DNA from: Eubacteriales bacterium
GTDB lineage: Bacteria; Bacillota; Clostridia; UBA1381
Direction of reading: 5' to 3'
Length of the DNA: 64,000 nt
Assembly (NCBI GenBank): GCA_018384175.1
Contig: JAHAZB010000114.1
Location: 1 to 64,000, forward strand
The translations under genes and the position numbers were made by a program. Each line of letters starts with the position of its first letter. Position 1 is the first letter of the stretch. Positions 37,213 through 46,366 of this stretch are shown here, in pieces. Below the pieces are notes generated by a model. It did no database searches. It saw only the letters and a program-made list of their open reading frames with translations, and had not been told where the DNA came from.

Positions 37213-38223
37213 ATGAATTATAGAGAAGAAATAAACGTATCAAAGAAGAATAAAGAAGAATACTTGTCAACACTTCAGGACCTGATTGCTAAAAAACAGA
37301 AGGATGCTTTTGAGGCAAGAAAAGAATATGCAAAGGACATAATTGCAAACGGAGATAAGTACAGAGATGAGTTTAAGAAAATGCTCGGTTGGCCGTTGGT
37401 TAATGAAACAAACAACAAGATAGAGCTTATCTCAAAGGAAAAGCTTGCTGATGAAGACGGTTATTCTGTTTGGCGTATGCAGTTTGAGGTTTTGGGTTGT
37501 TTGAGAGTTAGCGGACTTTTCTTCAAGCAGGAATGTGAAGAAAAGAAACCGTTCGTAATAGTACAGCACGGAGGAGAAGGTACACCTGAACTGATTTCGG
37601 GAATCTACAACGGCGACAGTTCAAACTATAATGATATGCTCGAACGTACAGTTAAATACGGTGTACACGCATTTGCTCCGCAGGTTTTGCTTTGGAATAT
37701 AGAACAGTTTGGTGTTGAGTATGACCGCAAGAATATAGATGGTCAGTTAAAGAGTATTGGTGGCTCAATTACCGCTGTTGAAATCTTTGCAATACAGAGA
37801 ATACTCGATTACTTTGAGAAAGAAGACTATGTATCGAATTTTGGTATGCTTGGTCTTTCATACGGTGGATTCTATACACTATTTACAACGGCTGTTGAAA
37901 AGAGAATTAAGTCTGCCGTTTCCTGCTCATTCTTTAATAAACGTGATGCAGTTGGCTGGTCTGATTGGGTGTGGCAAAATTCTGCTAAGATGTTTGATGA
38001 TGCAGAAACTGCCTGCCTTGTGTACCCGAGAAAGCTTTGTATAAGAGTAGGGGATAAGGACGATTTGTTTAATTATAAAAAGTCGGAGGAATCCTTTGAA
38101 AGAGTGAAGGAACTATGCGCTGATGTTGGTATGGACTGGGTAGACTTTGAGGTGTTCGAAGGTACTCACGAGTTCTTCTATGATGATATGCCTATTGAAA
38201 GGCTTGTTAATGATTTGAAATAA
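37213..38223 (+). CDS. Alpha/beta hydrolase family esterase (acetyl-esterase/dienelactone-hydrolase-like)
   Basis: FVIVQHGGEGTPELI; MLGLSYGGFYTLF (GxSxG-type); VFEGTHEFFYDD. Confidence 0.75.
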   Translation: MNYREEINVSKKNKEEYLSTLQDLIAKKQKDAFEARKEYAKDIIANGDKYRDEFKKMLGWPLVNETNNKIELISKEKLADEDGYSVWRMQFEVLGCLRVSGLFFKQECEEKKPFVIVQHGGEGTPELISGIYNGDSSNYNDMLERTVKYGVHAFAPQVLLWNIEQFGVEYDRKNIDGQLKSIGGSITAVEIFAIQRILDYFEKEDYVSNFGMLGLSYGGFYTLFTTAVEKRIKSAVSCSFFNKRDAVGWSDWVWQNSAKMFDDAETACLVYPRKLCIRVGDKDDLFNYKKSEESFERVKELCADVGMDWVDFEVFEGTHEFFYDDMPIERLVNDLK

Positions 38224-38228
38224 ATTAA

Positions 38229-38363
38229 GAGAGAAAAAATGATGTTTTTAATGAGGATTGGGTACATTTCATCTGGTCAAGACACAGCAAGAGCATAGAT
38301 GTAACAGAGGATTATTATCAGCCAAGACTCAGGAATGTTTTATATACCTGTTTGGATTCATAA
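38229..38363 (+). pseudogene. C-terminal gene fragment without start codon
   Basis: Open frame after TAA: ERKNDVFNEDWVHFIWSRHSKSIDVTEDYYQPRLRNVLYTCLDS*; protein-like composition, no initiation site. Confidence 0.45.
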
Positions 38364-38386
38364 CGATTTGGGAGGATTTTTTTTTC

Positions 38387-39562
38387 GTGAAATTTACATA
38401 CAAAACAACAATGATTTCCTGCTTTGTAGGAAGCATGGTTCAGGCAATAATAGTAAACTTTGTTCCTCTTTTGTTTATAACATTTCAGAACACATATAAT
38501 ATACCTCTTGGTAAGATTACTGCACTTGTAACTATCAATTTCTTTATGCAGCTTATGACTGATATGGTTGCGGTAAAATATGCGGACAAAATCGGGTACA
38601 GGGCATCGCTGATTATTGCGCATACAGTAGCTGCGATAGGGCTTATTCTGCTGACCTTTTTGCCTGAAATAATTGACCCGTTCTTCGGTATTATGATTTC
38701 GGTTATTATATATGCGGTAGGTGGGGGATTGTTAGAGGTTGTTGTAAGCCCTGTGGTGGAAAGCTGTCCGTCAGAAAATAAGGAAAAGGCAATGAGTCTT
38801 TTGCACTCCTTCTACTGTTGGGGACATGTTGGCGTAATTGTGCTCTCGACTGTATTTTTCAGGATTGCAGGGATAGATAACTGGCGTATTCTGACACTTT
38901 TGTGGTCTGTGGTTCCTATTGTAAATAACTTCGTGTTATTGAAAACTCCGATTGCACCGCTTGTTCCGTCAGGAAAACAAGGTATGACGGCAAAAGAACT
39001 GTTTACAAATAAGATATTCTTACTTATGCTTATTATGATGCTTTGCTCAGGTGCAAGTGAGCAAGCTGTAGCACAATGGGCATCGGCTTTTGCGGAAAAG
39101 GGACTCGGTATAAGTAAGACGTTGGGAGACCTTGCAGGACCGATGATGTTCGCGATGCTAATGGGTACGGCAAGAGCATTTTACGGTAAATACGGAGACA
39201 GAATAAATCTTGACAGATTTATGATTTACAGCGCATTGTTATGCATAGTGTCCTACCTTGTAATAAGTCTTGTGCCGTATCCGATGCTAAGCTTGGTTGG
39301 CTGTGCGTTGTGCGGTGCATCAGTAGGAATAATGTGGCCGGGAACACTGAGTAAATCGGCTTCCATACTCCGAAATGGTGGAACTGCGATGTTTGCATTG
39401 CTCGCCTTAGCCGGTGATGTGGGCTGTTCGGTAGGTCCAACTATTGTAGGAACAGTTACAGAGTTAGCCGGTGGAAATATGAAGGTGGGTGTTTTTGCCG
39501 CTATTATTTTTCCGGTTGTGTTAGCTTTGTGTTTGTTAAGAAAGAAGAATAGAAGTAAATAA
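38387..39562 (+). CDS. MFS transporter
   Basis: 12-TM-like hydrophobic protein; GTG start at 38387 preceded by GGGAGG; tracked 38258 start has no RBS. Confidence 0.8.
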   Translation: MKFTYKTTMISCFVGSMVQAIIVNFVPLLFITFQNTYNIPLGKITALVTINFFMQLMTDMVAVKYADKIGYRASLIIAHTVAAIGLILLTFLPEIIDPFFGIMISVIIYAVGGGLLEVVVSPVVESCPSENKEKAMSLLHSFYCWGHVGVIVLSTVFFRIAGIDNWRILTLLWSVVPIVNNFVLLKTPIAPLVPSGKQGMTAKELFTNKIFLLMLIMMLCSGASEQAVAQWASAFAEKGLGISKTLGDLAGPMMFAMLMGTARAFYGKYGDRINLDRFMIYSALLCIVSYLVISLVPYPMLSLVGCALCGASVGIMWPGTLSKSASILRNGGTAMFALLALAGDVGCSVGPTIVGTVTELAGGNMKVGVFAAIIFPVVLALCLLRKKNRSK

Positions 39563-39565
39563 AGC

Positions 39566-39796
39566 ATGAAAAAGGGAATAAGGGCACATGATGTCAGAGC
39601 AGATGGACTAAAAGAGATATGTGAATGTTGTAGAAAGAATAGTATTGAATATATACAGCTCGTGTTAGAAAAAAGTATAGACGGATTTGAGTTTGGTGGT
39701 TTTCTGAGGAATACGCAAAAACAATCAAGAATGAAATTGGGGGACATAAAAATTGCTGTTCTCGGCAGCTATATAATGACTGCTGAACCATTATGA
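39566..39796 (+). pseudogene. Truncated sugar-phosphate isomerase/epimerase N-terminal remnant with two compensating frameshifts
   Basis: MKKGIRAHDVRADGLKEICECCRKNSIEYIQLVLEKSIDGFEFGGF then frame +1 SEEYAKTIKNEIG then back to DIKIAVLGSYI; ends abruptly. Confidence 0.65.
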
Positions 39797-39996
39797 AACG
39801 CAGCCTCATGGCGGCTTACAAGCGTTTCATAATTGTTTGGGTGCAAGGGTTTTGTGTGTTTTTGCAAAAAAACCTTGCACTATGAAATAAATATTTTGTT
39901 CCCAAAATATTTATTTTTGCAGACTTTATCAATGCGAACTGTGTAAAATCGAAGATTTTACACGAAAAATTTTGACACTAGTCATAATTTTTTCAA
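39791..39996. repeat. Array of consecutive hairpins (four near-perfect inverted repeats plus one imperfect)
   Basis: TTATGAAACGC/GCGTTTCATAA; GTGCAAGG/CCTTGCAC; AAATAAATATTTTG/CAAAATATTTATTT; GTGTAAAATC/GATTTTACAC; GAAAAATTTTGAC/GTCATAATTTTTTC (imperfect). Confidence 0.85.
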
Positions 39997-40044
39997 AACC
40001 GATTGAAAATCGCATTTATTCAGTGAGCATTATATAATAAAAAT

Positions 40045-40073
40045 AAATGGCTGTCTTTATTAGACAGCCATTT
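40045..40073 (-). terminator. Terminator of serS
   Basis: AAATGGCTGTCT-ttatt-AGACAGCCATTT. Confidence 0.8.
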
Positions 40074-40086
40074 TGATATAACAAGA

Positions 40087-41361
40087 TTATTTTTTCTCAA
40101 TTTTATCTACGCCCATGTAGCACTTAAGAGCATCGGGGATAGTAACACTTCCGTCAGCATTCTGGTAATTTTCGAGTATTGCTGCAACTGTTCTGCCTAC
40201 TGCAAGACCTGAGCCGTTTAGAGTATGCACAAATTCAGGCTTATCCTTCGGTGTACGGCGGAACTTGATATTTGCACGTCTTGCCTGATAGTCCTCAAAG
40301 TTAGAGCATGAGGAAATCTCAACGTATCTGTTATAGCTTGGCATCCAGACTTCGATATCATATGTCTTAGCTGATGAGAAGCCGAGGTCGCCTGTTGAGA
40401 GAGTTACTACTCTGTAAGGGATATTAAGTCCCTGCAAAAGCTTTTCTGCATCATTGGTAAGTGATTCAAGCTCGTCATAGCTCTTTTCAGGGTCAGCAAA
40501 TTTAACAAGCTCAACTTTATTAAACTGATGCTGTCTGATAAGACCTCTTGTATCTCTGCCAGCTGAGCCTGCTTCTGCTCTGAAGCATGCAGAGTATGCA
40601 CAATACTTAATTGGAAGGCTTTCACCGTCTAAAATTTCGTCTCTGTGAAGGTTTGTAACAGGAACCTCTGCAGTCGGGATAAGGAAGTAGCCGTTATTTG
40701 TAACCTTAAATGCATCCTCTTCAAACTTTGGAAGCTGACCTGTACCTGTCATAGATGCTCTGTTTACCATATAGGGCGGGAAAATCTCAGTATAGCCCGA
40801 TTGTTCAGAATGAGTGTTAAGGAAATACTGTATAACAGCACGCTCCAATCTTGCACCCATACCCTTGTAAACGGTGAAACGTGTACCGGCAATTTTTGCA
40901 CCACGGTCGAAATCAAGAATATCAAGGTCTGTGCCTATATCCCAATGTGCCTTCTGTTCAAAATCAACCTTCTTAGGCTCACCCCAACGTCTTACTTCAA
41001 TGTTGTCGCTGTCGTCTATACCAACAGGAACAGAGCTATTTGGGATATTCGGAATTCTGAGCATAAAATTACGAAGCTCTTCGTCAATTGCAGTTACCTT
41101 GTTATCAAGCTCCTTAATCTCATTAGAAAGCTCTTTCATTTCAGCAAAAACTGCATCTGTGTTCTCCCCTGCTTTCTTCATTGCAGGAATCTTTTTTGTA
41201 ATTTCGTTCTGCTTAGCCTTCATCTGTTCAACGGTATAAAGGATTTCACGACGCTGTTTGTCAAGCTCGATTGCAGGTGTGATATCCAAATCGTTGTTTC
41301 TGTTTTTGAGAGCCTCAATAATCTTTTCCGGCTCGTTTCTTAAAATTTTAATGTCTAACAT
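40087..41361 (-). CDS. serS: Seryl-tRNA synthetase
   Basis: [74 protein letters not shown]. Confidence 0.97.
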   Translation of the reverse strand: MLDIKILRNEPEKIIEALKNRNNDLDITPAIELDKQRREILYTVEQMKAKQNEITKKIPAMKKAGENTDAVFAEMKELSNEIKELDNKVTAIDEELRNFMLRIPNIPNSSVPVGIDDSDNIEVRRWGEPKKVDFEQKAHWDIGTDLDILDFDRGAKIAGTRFTVYKGMGARLERAVIQYFLNTHSEQSGYTEIFPPYMVNRASMTGTGQLPKFEEDAFKVTNNGYFLIPTAEVPVTNLHRDEILDGESLPIKYCAYSACFRAEAGSAGRDTRGLIRQHQFNKVELVKFADPEKSYDELESLTNDAEKLLQGLNIPYRVVTLSTGDLGFSSAKTYDIEVWMPSYNRYVEISSCSNFEDYQARRANIKFRRTPKDKPEFVHTLNGSGLAVGRTVAAILENYQNADGSVTIPDALKCYMGVDKIEKK

Positions 41362-41379
41362 TTTATGTCCCCCTCTATA

Positions 41380-41814
41380 CTAATTACATTTTTTTACTAA
41401 TATATCATAAAAATCTTTTTGACCGGGCGTTAAATCCTCGGTAAAAATTTCTTTTAACAGTTTTTTTGCATTTGTGCGACCTGAGTTATTGAGTGTAATA
41501 TATACTTTGTATAGCTTGTCGGCATTTTCTCTCTCTTTTGCAAGAGCATCATTCTGCTCAGTGAGCAGCTTGTTTTCTTCCTCAAGCTCTGCTATATTAC
41601 TTGAAAGCTTTTGATTAACCTCCATCAATATTCTGTTCTCTTCACTAAGTTGTGAAGCACGTTCAGAAATACCACGTGCGGTTTCTGTTTGGCGGAATTG
41701 AGTGTTTTCAAGGTGCTTTTGACCGAAGAATGCCACAATAACCATAACAATAGCTATAATAAATATCAGAGATGTATATATCATAAGAGGTCTGTTACTT
41801 TTCTTTCGTGCCAT
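41380..41814 (-). CDS. Small membrane-anchored coiled-coil protein
   Basis: 144 aa; N-terminal TM followed by E/L/N-rich coiled coil. Confidence 0.6.
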   Translation of the reverse strand: MARKKSNRPLMIYTSLIFIIAIVMVIVAFFGQKHLENTQFRQTETARGISERASQLSEENRILMEVNQKLSSNIAELEEENKLLTEQNDALAKERENADKLYKVYITLNNSGRTNAKKLLKEIFTEDLTPGQKDFYDILVKKCN

Positions 41815-41826
41815 AACAATTCCTCC

Positions 41827-42687
41827 TTAATTAAGACCAAGCAGGTCTAAAAGCCTGTCCAAATCTCTGTTTCCGTAGTATTCAATCTCAATCTTACCTT
41901 TCTTTGGCTTGTGATTGATGGTAACCTTTGTTCCGAGTCTTTCTTCCATAGACTTGCGTATTCTCTCTATCTGGAAATCGGTCTCATCAGGTCGTTTTTC
42001 TTTCTTCTGCTTGGTTGTAGCAGTTGATAGGTCCTTTGCAAGCTTCTCAGTTTGTCTTACGCTAAGTCCTTCGTCAATAATTCTGTTTATAAGAAATTCA
42101 CGAAGAACAGTTCCCTGCAGAGTAAGTACGCATCTTGCATGTCCCTCTGATATCTGTCCTGAAATAACATATTGCTGAAGCTCTGGTTCAAGGGACAGTA
42201 ATCTTAGTGAATTGGCAATTGCACTTCTGCTTTTACCAAGCTTTGCACTAATTTCTTCCTGTGTGAGATTAAACTCGTCCATCAGAGAACGGTAAGCGCT
42301 GGCTTCTTCTATTGGGTTTAAGTCCTCTCGCTGAATATTCTCAATCAGTGCAATTTCTGTAATTGCCTGATGCGTGTATTCTCTTACAATAGCAGGTATT
42401 TCCTTTAATCCTGCAAGCCTTGCGGCACGCCATCTTCTTTCACCGGCAACTATCTCGTAGCCAAGCGGAGTTTCAGTAAGTACAATTGGTTGAATTATAC
42501 CGTGTTCCTTGATTGATTCTGCCAAAAGTTCTAACTGTTCTTTGTCAAAGTGCTTTCTTGGTTGGTTTTTGTTAGGTTCAATATCAGATATCTTTATGCT
42601 GCGGACACCCTCGCTTGTCTCTACGACTGCAAGACTGCTTTCATCAAGAAATGCTGACATTCCTTTTCCGAGTCCTCTTTTAGCCAT
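41827..42687 (-). CDS. parB: ParB/Spo0J chromosome partitioning protein
   Basis: EPNKNQPRKHFDKEQLELLAESIKEHGIIQPIVL; GERRWRAARLAGL; ALIENIQREDLNPIEEA; GHARCVL. Confidence 0.95.
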   Translation of the reverse strand: MAKRGLGKGMSAFLDESSLAVVETSEGVRSIKISDIEPNKNQPRKHFDKEQLELLAESIKEHGIIQPIVLTETPLGYEIVAGERRWRAARLAGLKEIPAIVREYTHQAITEIALIENIQREDLNPIEEASAYRSLMDEFNLTQEEISAKLGKSRSAIANSLRLLSLEPELQQYVISGQISEGHARCVLTLQGTVLREFLINRIIDEGLSVRQTEKLAKDLSTATTKQKKEKRPDETDFQIERIRKSMEERLGTKVTINHKPKKGKIEIEYYGNRDLDRLLDLLGLN

Positions 42688-42692
42688 TTACT

Positions 42693-43457
42693 TCACCTCT
42701 CGTTATTTGCAACAACCTCACGTGCAAGGTCAAAGTATGCCTTAGCACCGCTTGAAGTGATGTCGTATTTTATAATAGGTTCGCCAAAGCTTGGTGCTTC
42801 GGAAAGCCTTACATTACGTGGTATATATGTTTTATAAACCTTGTCCTTAAAATGCTTCTTAACCTCGTCAAGCACCTGTTCGGAAAGATTTGTACGTTTA
42901 TCGTACATTGTTCCGAGAATTCCTTCTATTTTAATAGAAGGGTTACTTCGCTCTTTTATCATTTTAATAGTATTTACAATCTGTGCAAGTCCTTCAAGAG
43001 CGTAATATTCACATTGAATTGGTATAATAACTGAATCAGCTGCAGTCATTATATTGATAGAAAGCATTCCAAGAGCAGGAGGAGAGTCAATGATTATGTA
43101 ATCGTATTCCTCCTTGATGCTTGAAATAGCATTTTTAAGGAAGTATTCTCTCTTCTCCTCTGTTGCAAGCTCTATTTCTGCAGCAGAAAGATTGTTTTCT
43201 GATGGAATTACCGATAAATTACGGTATTTTGTTTTAATGATTGCATCATTTATCTTCTTTGGCTCTGCAAGACAGTCATAAAGAGTTAAATCAAACTCAT
43301 TTCTGTCGAGGCCAACACCGGAAGATGTGTTCCCCTGAGGGTCAGCATCAATAAGCAACACCTTTTTTCCTTTATAAGCAAGCGCTGCAGAAAGGTTTAC
43401 AGATGTAGTAGTTTTACCAACGCCACCCTTTTGGTTGGTTACAGCAATAATTTTCAT
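42693..43457 (-). CDS. parA: ParA/Soj ATPase
   Basis: AVTNQKGGVGKTTTSVNLSAALA; LLIDADPQGN; YIIIDSPPALG. Confidence 0.96.
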   Translation of the reverse strand: MKIIAVTNQKGGVGKTTTSVNLSAALAYKGKKVLLIDADPQGNTSSGVGLDRNEFDLTLYDCLAEPKKINDAIIKTKYRNLSVIPSENNLSAAEIELATEEKREYFLKNAISSIKEEYDYIIIDSPPALGMLSINIMTAADSVIIPIQCEYYALEGLAQIVNTIKMIKERSNPSIKIEGILGTMYDKRTNLSEQVLDEVKKHFKDKVYKTYIPRNVRLSEAPSFGEPIIKYDITSSGAKAYFDLAREVVANNER

Positions 43458-43519
43458 ATGCTTATCCCCTATTGAATTTATTTATACTACTATTATACCA
43501 CAAATTTTTCAGTTGTAAA

Positions 43520-43535
43520 TGTTTCACGTGAAACA
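43520..43535. promoter_or_regulatory. parS site
   Basis: Perfect palindrome TGTTTCACGTGAAACA, matching B. subtilis consensus TGTTNCACGTGAAACA; adjacent to parA. Confidence 0.95.
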
Positions 43536-43621
43536 TTTTGAAATTTTTATTAAAAAAGTACATAAAATTTCACATTATAGCAAAAATAACAGTAAAATGA
43601 CAGTATCAGGGGGACTAAGAG

Positions 43622-45256
43622 TTGAGTATCATATCATTTTTGAAAAAAATATTTGTTTACGATGCTTCGGACAACTATGAAGCAGCTGTTATAGAGAATA
43701 CAAATTATAATGTGCAATTTGATTCAAGAAAGGTAGAAAAACCGATAAGCAAAAAAGTAAGTTCATCACTTAATGAAAATTTTCTTGAAATCAGAGAAAT
43801 GTTTAGTGTCCCTACAAATAATGATGTAATTATTAAGGAGTTTTCTCTAAAAGGGGACATAAAAGGCTTCCTTTTCTTCTACGAAGGTATGGTAAACGTA
43901 CAGATTATAGATGATTTTGTTATAAGAGGCTTGTTAGAGCTACCTTTTTCGGAGGAAGACTCTGTTGAAACACTTGCGCGTGAGATAAAGGATAAATTTA
44001 TTATTCACGCGCAGGTAAATTTGACAGATAGTATTGATTTAATTGCAGAAGAAGTAAATTTCGGCGGATGCGGACTGTTTATAGATGGCTTAAATCAGGC
44101 TTTTGCGCTTGATGTAAGAACTTGGGAGCACAGAAGTATTACAAAACCTGAGAATGAGCAGTCTATATATGGTCCACAGGAAGCATTTGCTGAAATGCTC
44201 AGAACTAATACAATTCTTATTCGTAAAATACTTAAAACTGAAAAATTGATAGCTGAAGGCGTGAAAGTTGGTAATATATCCAAGACGAGAGGTGTTATAC
44301 TTTATATAAATGATATAGCTAACGAAAATCTTGTAAAGGAGGTCAGAAACCGCATAAATGCTATATCTATTGATTATATAATTTCAATTGAGGAAGTTGA
44401 GCAACTGATTGAAACCGGAGGATTTCTTGCTCCTACACAGACGATGTCTACCGAAAGACCGGACAGAACTGCGCGTGCATTAAGTGAGGGCAGAGTTGTT
44501 ATGTTATTAAACGGAAGTCCGCGTGCGTTGGTTTTCCCGACGAACGCATATGAACTGACGCACGCGGCATCTGACGCATTTTTACGTGCTCCGTATGCAA
44601 ATATGTCAAGAATTGTGCGCTTGATAGGAATGTTTGTGTCTGTTCTGTTGCCTGCATTATATCTTGCAGTAACATTATTTCATCAGGAGATGCTGCCGAC
44701 ATATCTTTTGTACGCAATTAGCGCCGCAAGAGCAAACGTGCCGTTTCCGAGCGTTGTTGAGCTGTTGCTTATGGACTTTTCTTTTGAAATGATAAGAGAA
44801 GCTGGTATAAGAATGCCCGGCCCTGTTGGTCAGACGCTTGGCATAGTCGGTGGTCTTATACTTGGTCAGTCTGCTGTAAGCGCAAAGATAGTAAGCCCTA
44901 TAATGATTGTCATTATCGCAATTACAGGAATAGGCTCATTTGCAACTGCAGATTACTCTCTTAGTTGGAATTTTAGGATTTTACGCTTGATTTTTATTCT
45001 TCTTGCCGCGTTTGCCGGATTATTTGGCATAGGAGTAGGATTATTCCTTTACACAGTCTATGTTTCATCAATAAATAATTTTGGTATTCCATTTCTTTCG
45101 CCTTTCCCTGGCAGTGATAACGGAAGCTTCTTTTCTGCCTTGTTTGTAAGACATATATGGAAAAGAGAACACAGACCATCCTTCCTGTCTACAAAACGAA
45201 CCGAACAGGAGCCTCAAATCAGCCGTATGTGGAAGAACGGAAGAAATAGAAAGTAA
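43622..45256 (+). CDS. Spore germination protein GerA/GerKA family
   Basis: 544 aa; MSTERPDRTARALSEGRVVMLLNGSP; RMPGPVGQTLGIVGGLILGQSAV; TTG start likely near 43622. Confidence 0.93.
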   Translation: MSIISFLKKIFVYDASDNYEAAVIENTNYNVQFDSRKVEKPISKKVSSSLNENFLEIREMFSVPTNNDVIIKEFSLKGDIKGFLFFYEGMVNVQIIDDFVIRGLLELPFSEEDSVETLAREIKDKFIIHAQVNLTDSIDLIAEEVNFGGCGLFIDGLNQAFALDVRTWEHRSITKPENEQSIYGPQEAFAEMLRTNTILIRKILKTEKLIAEGVKVGNISKTRGVILYINDIANENLVKEVRNRINAISIDYIISIEEVEQLIETGGFLAPTQTMSTERPDRTARALSEGRVVMLLNGSPRALVFPTNAYELTHAASDAFLRAPYANMSRIVRLIGMFVSVLLPALYLAVTLFHQEMLPTYLLYAISAARANVPFPSVVELLLMDFSFEMIREAGIRMPGPVGQTLGIVGGLILGQSAVSAKIVSPIMIVIIAITGIGSFATADYSLSWNFRILRLIFILLAAFAGLFGIGVGLFLYTVYVSSINNFGIPFLSPFPGSDNGSFFSALFVRHIWKREHRPSFLSTKRTEQEPQISRMWKNGRNRK

Positions 45257-45258
45257 AT

Positions 45259-45274
45259 TGTTTCACGTGAAACA
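45259..45274. promoter_or_regulatory. Second parS site
   Basis: Perfect palindrome TGTTTCACGTGAAACA in the gerA-gerB intergenic gap. Confidence 0.95.
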
Positions 45275-45289
45275 TTTAAGGAGAACAGA

Positions 45290-46366
45290 ATGAAATATAG
45301 GTTAAAGAGCAGGGAACTGACATCTATTCTAATAAATCTGATAGTTGTAAAAATGCTTTTCACTTACCCAAGATATATTGTTGAACGGTGTTTGAATGGT
45401 GCATGGCTGTCAGTTACTATATACCTTGTTGTAACACTCGGTATATTCTGGCTTACACAGCTTTTGTACCTGAAAACAGGGAAATTATCAATTCTCAGTC
45501 AGGCGGAAGTCATAGGAGGTAAAGTATTTCGGATAATTACAGGTCTATTTGTGATTACACTCCTGATGCTGAATATTGCACCAATGGTAAGAGCATTTCC
45601 TGAAGCAATCAAGACAGCACTGCTCCAAAACACACCAATGCTCATAATCGTAGCAATACTTGCAATAGGTGTGGCGTTTGGTGCAAGTATGGGAATAGAG
45701 GCTCTCGGGAGAACCGCATCAGTATTTATACCTATCGCAGGGACATTTATAGCATTGTTCTATGTTCTGCTCCTCCCGCATTACGAAGTTACAAATATAT
45801 TTCCATTTTCAATCAAGGATGTTGTTATCAGAGGTGCATCATCTATGTCTGTGTTCGCAGATATATTTGTTCTAAGCCTTCTATTGCAATACACAGATAA
45901 TATAAATACAGTAAAAAAATCTGGATTTACGGCACTATGTTTAGGTGGAGTTACCGGAATACTCATAGTTCTTGCATACTGCTTTGTTTACCAGTATCCC
46001 GTCAGCGCAAGATTTATTGTCCCCATGTATCAACTAACAAGACTCGTTAAAATAGGGACGTATTTTCAACGACTTGAAGCTATATTTGAATTTGTCTGGT
46101 CTATTTCTATACTGATATATACTTCAATATATCTGTTTATAATGTGTGATACTTTTAAGCAGAGCTTTGGATTAAGGCATCATAAGCCATTTGTGTTTCC
46201 TCTTTTGATAATTCTTCTCCGGCTTGTCTTCTGGGAAGAGAGCTATACAGAGGCACTCAGGTCAAATTATGTAAATTCGGCGGTAATTTATCCAATTCTT
46301 TATATTTTACCGCTTCTATACGGAATTTTATATATTACAAAGACAAAAAGGAGTGAAAAGAGGTGA
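45290..46366 (+). CDS. GerAB/GerKB-type spore germination permease
   Basis: 10-TM-like; position between GerA- and GerC-like genes. Confidence 0.9.
   Translation: MKYRLKSRELTSILINLIVVKMLFTYPRYIVERCLNGAWLSVTIYLVVTLGIFWLTQLLYLKTGKLSILSQAEVIGGKVFRIITGLFVITLLMLNIAPMVRAFPEAIKTALLQNTPMLIIVAILAIGVAFGASMGIEALGRTASVFIPIAGTFIALFYVLLLPHYEVTNIFPFSIKDVVIRGASSMSVFADIFVLSLLLQYTDNINTVKKSGFTALCLGGVTGILIVLAYCFVYQYPVSARFIVPMYQLTRLVKIGTYFQRLEAIFEFVWSISILIYTSIYLFIMCDTFKQSFGLRHHKPFVFPLLIILLRLVFWEESYTEALRSNYVNSAVIYPILYILPLLYGILYITKTKRSEKR

Noticed and set aside
38258-38386. N-terminal extension of the MFS ORF (start at 38258)
   Set aside because: The extension MGTFHLVKTQQEHRCNRG... overlaps a different coding remnant and lacks an RBS; GTG 38387 with GGGAGG is better
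39791-40000. Possible CRISPR array from repeated hairpins
   Set aside because: The hairpins have different sequences; there are no direct repeats with regular spacers and no cas genes in the window
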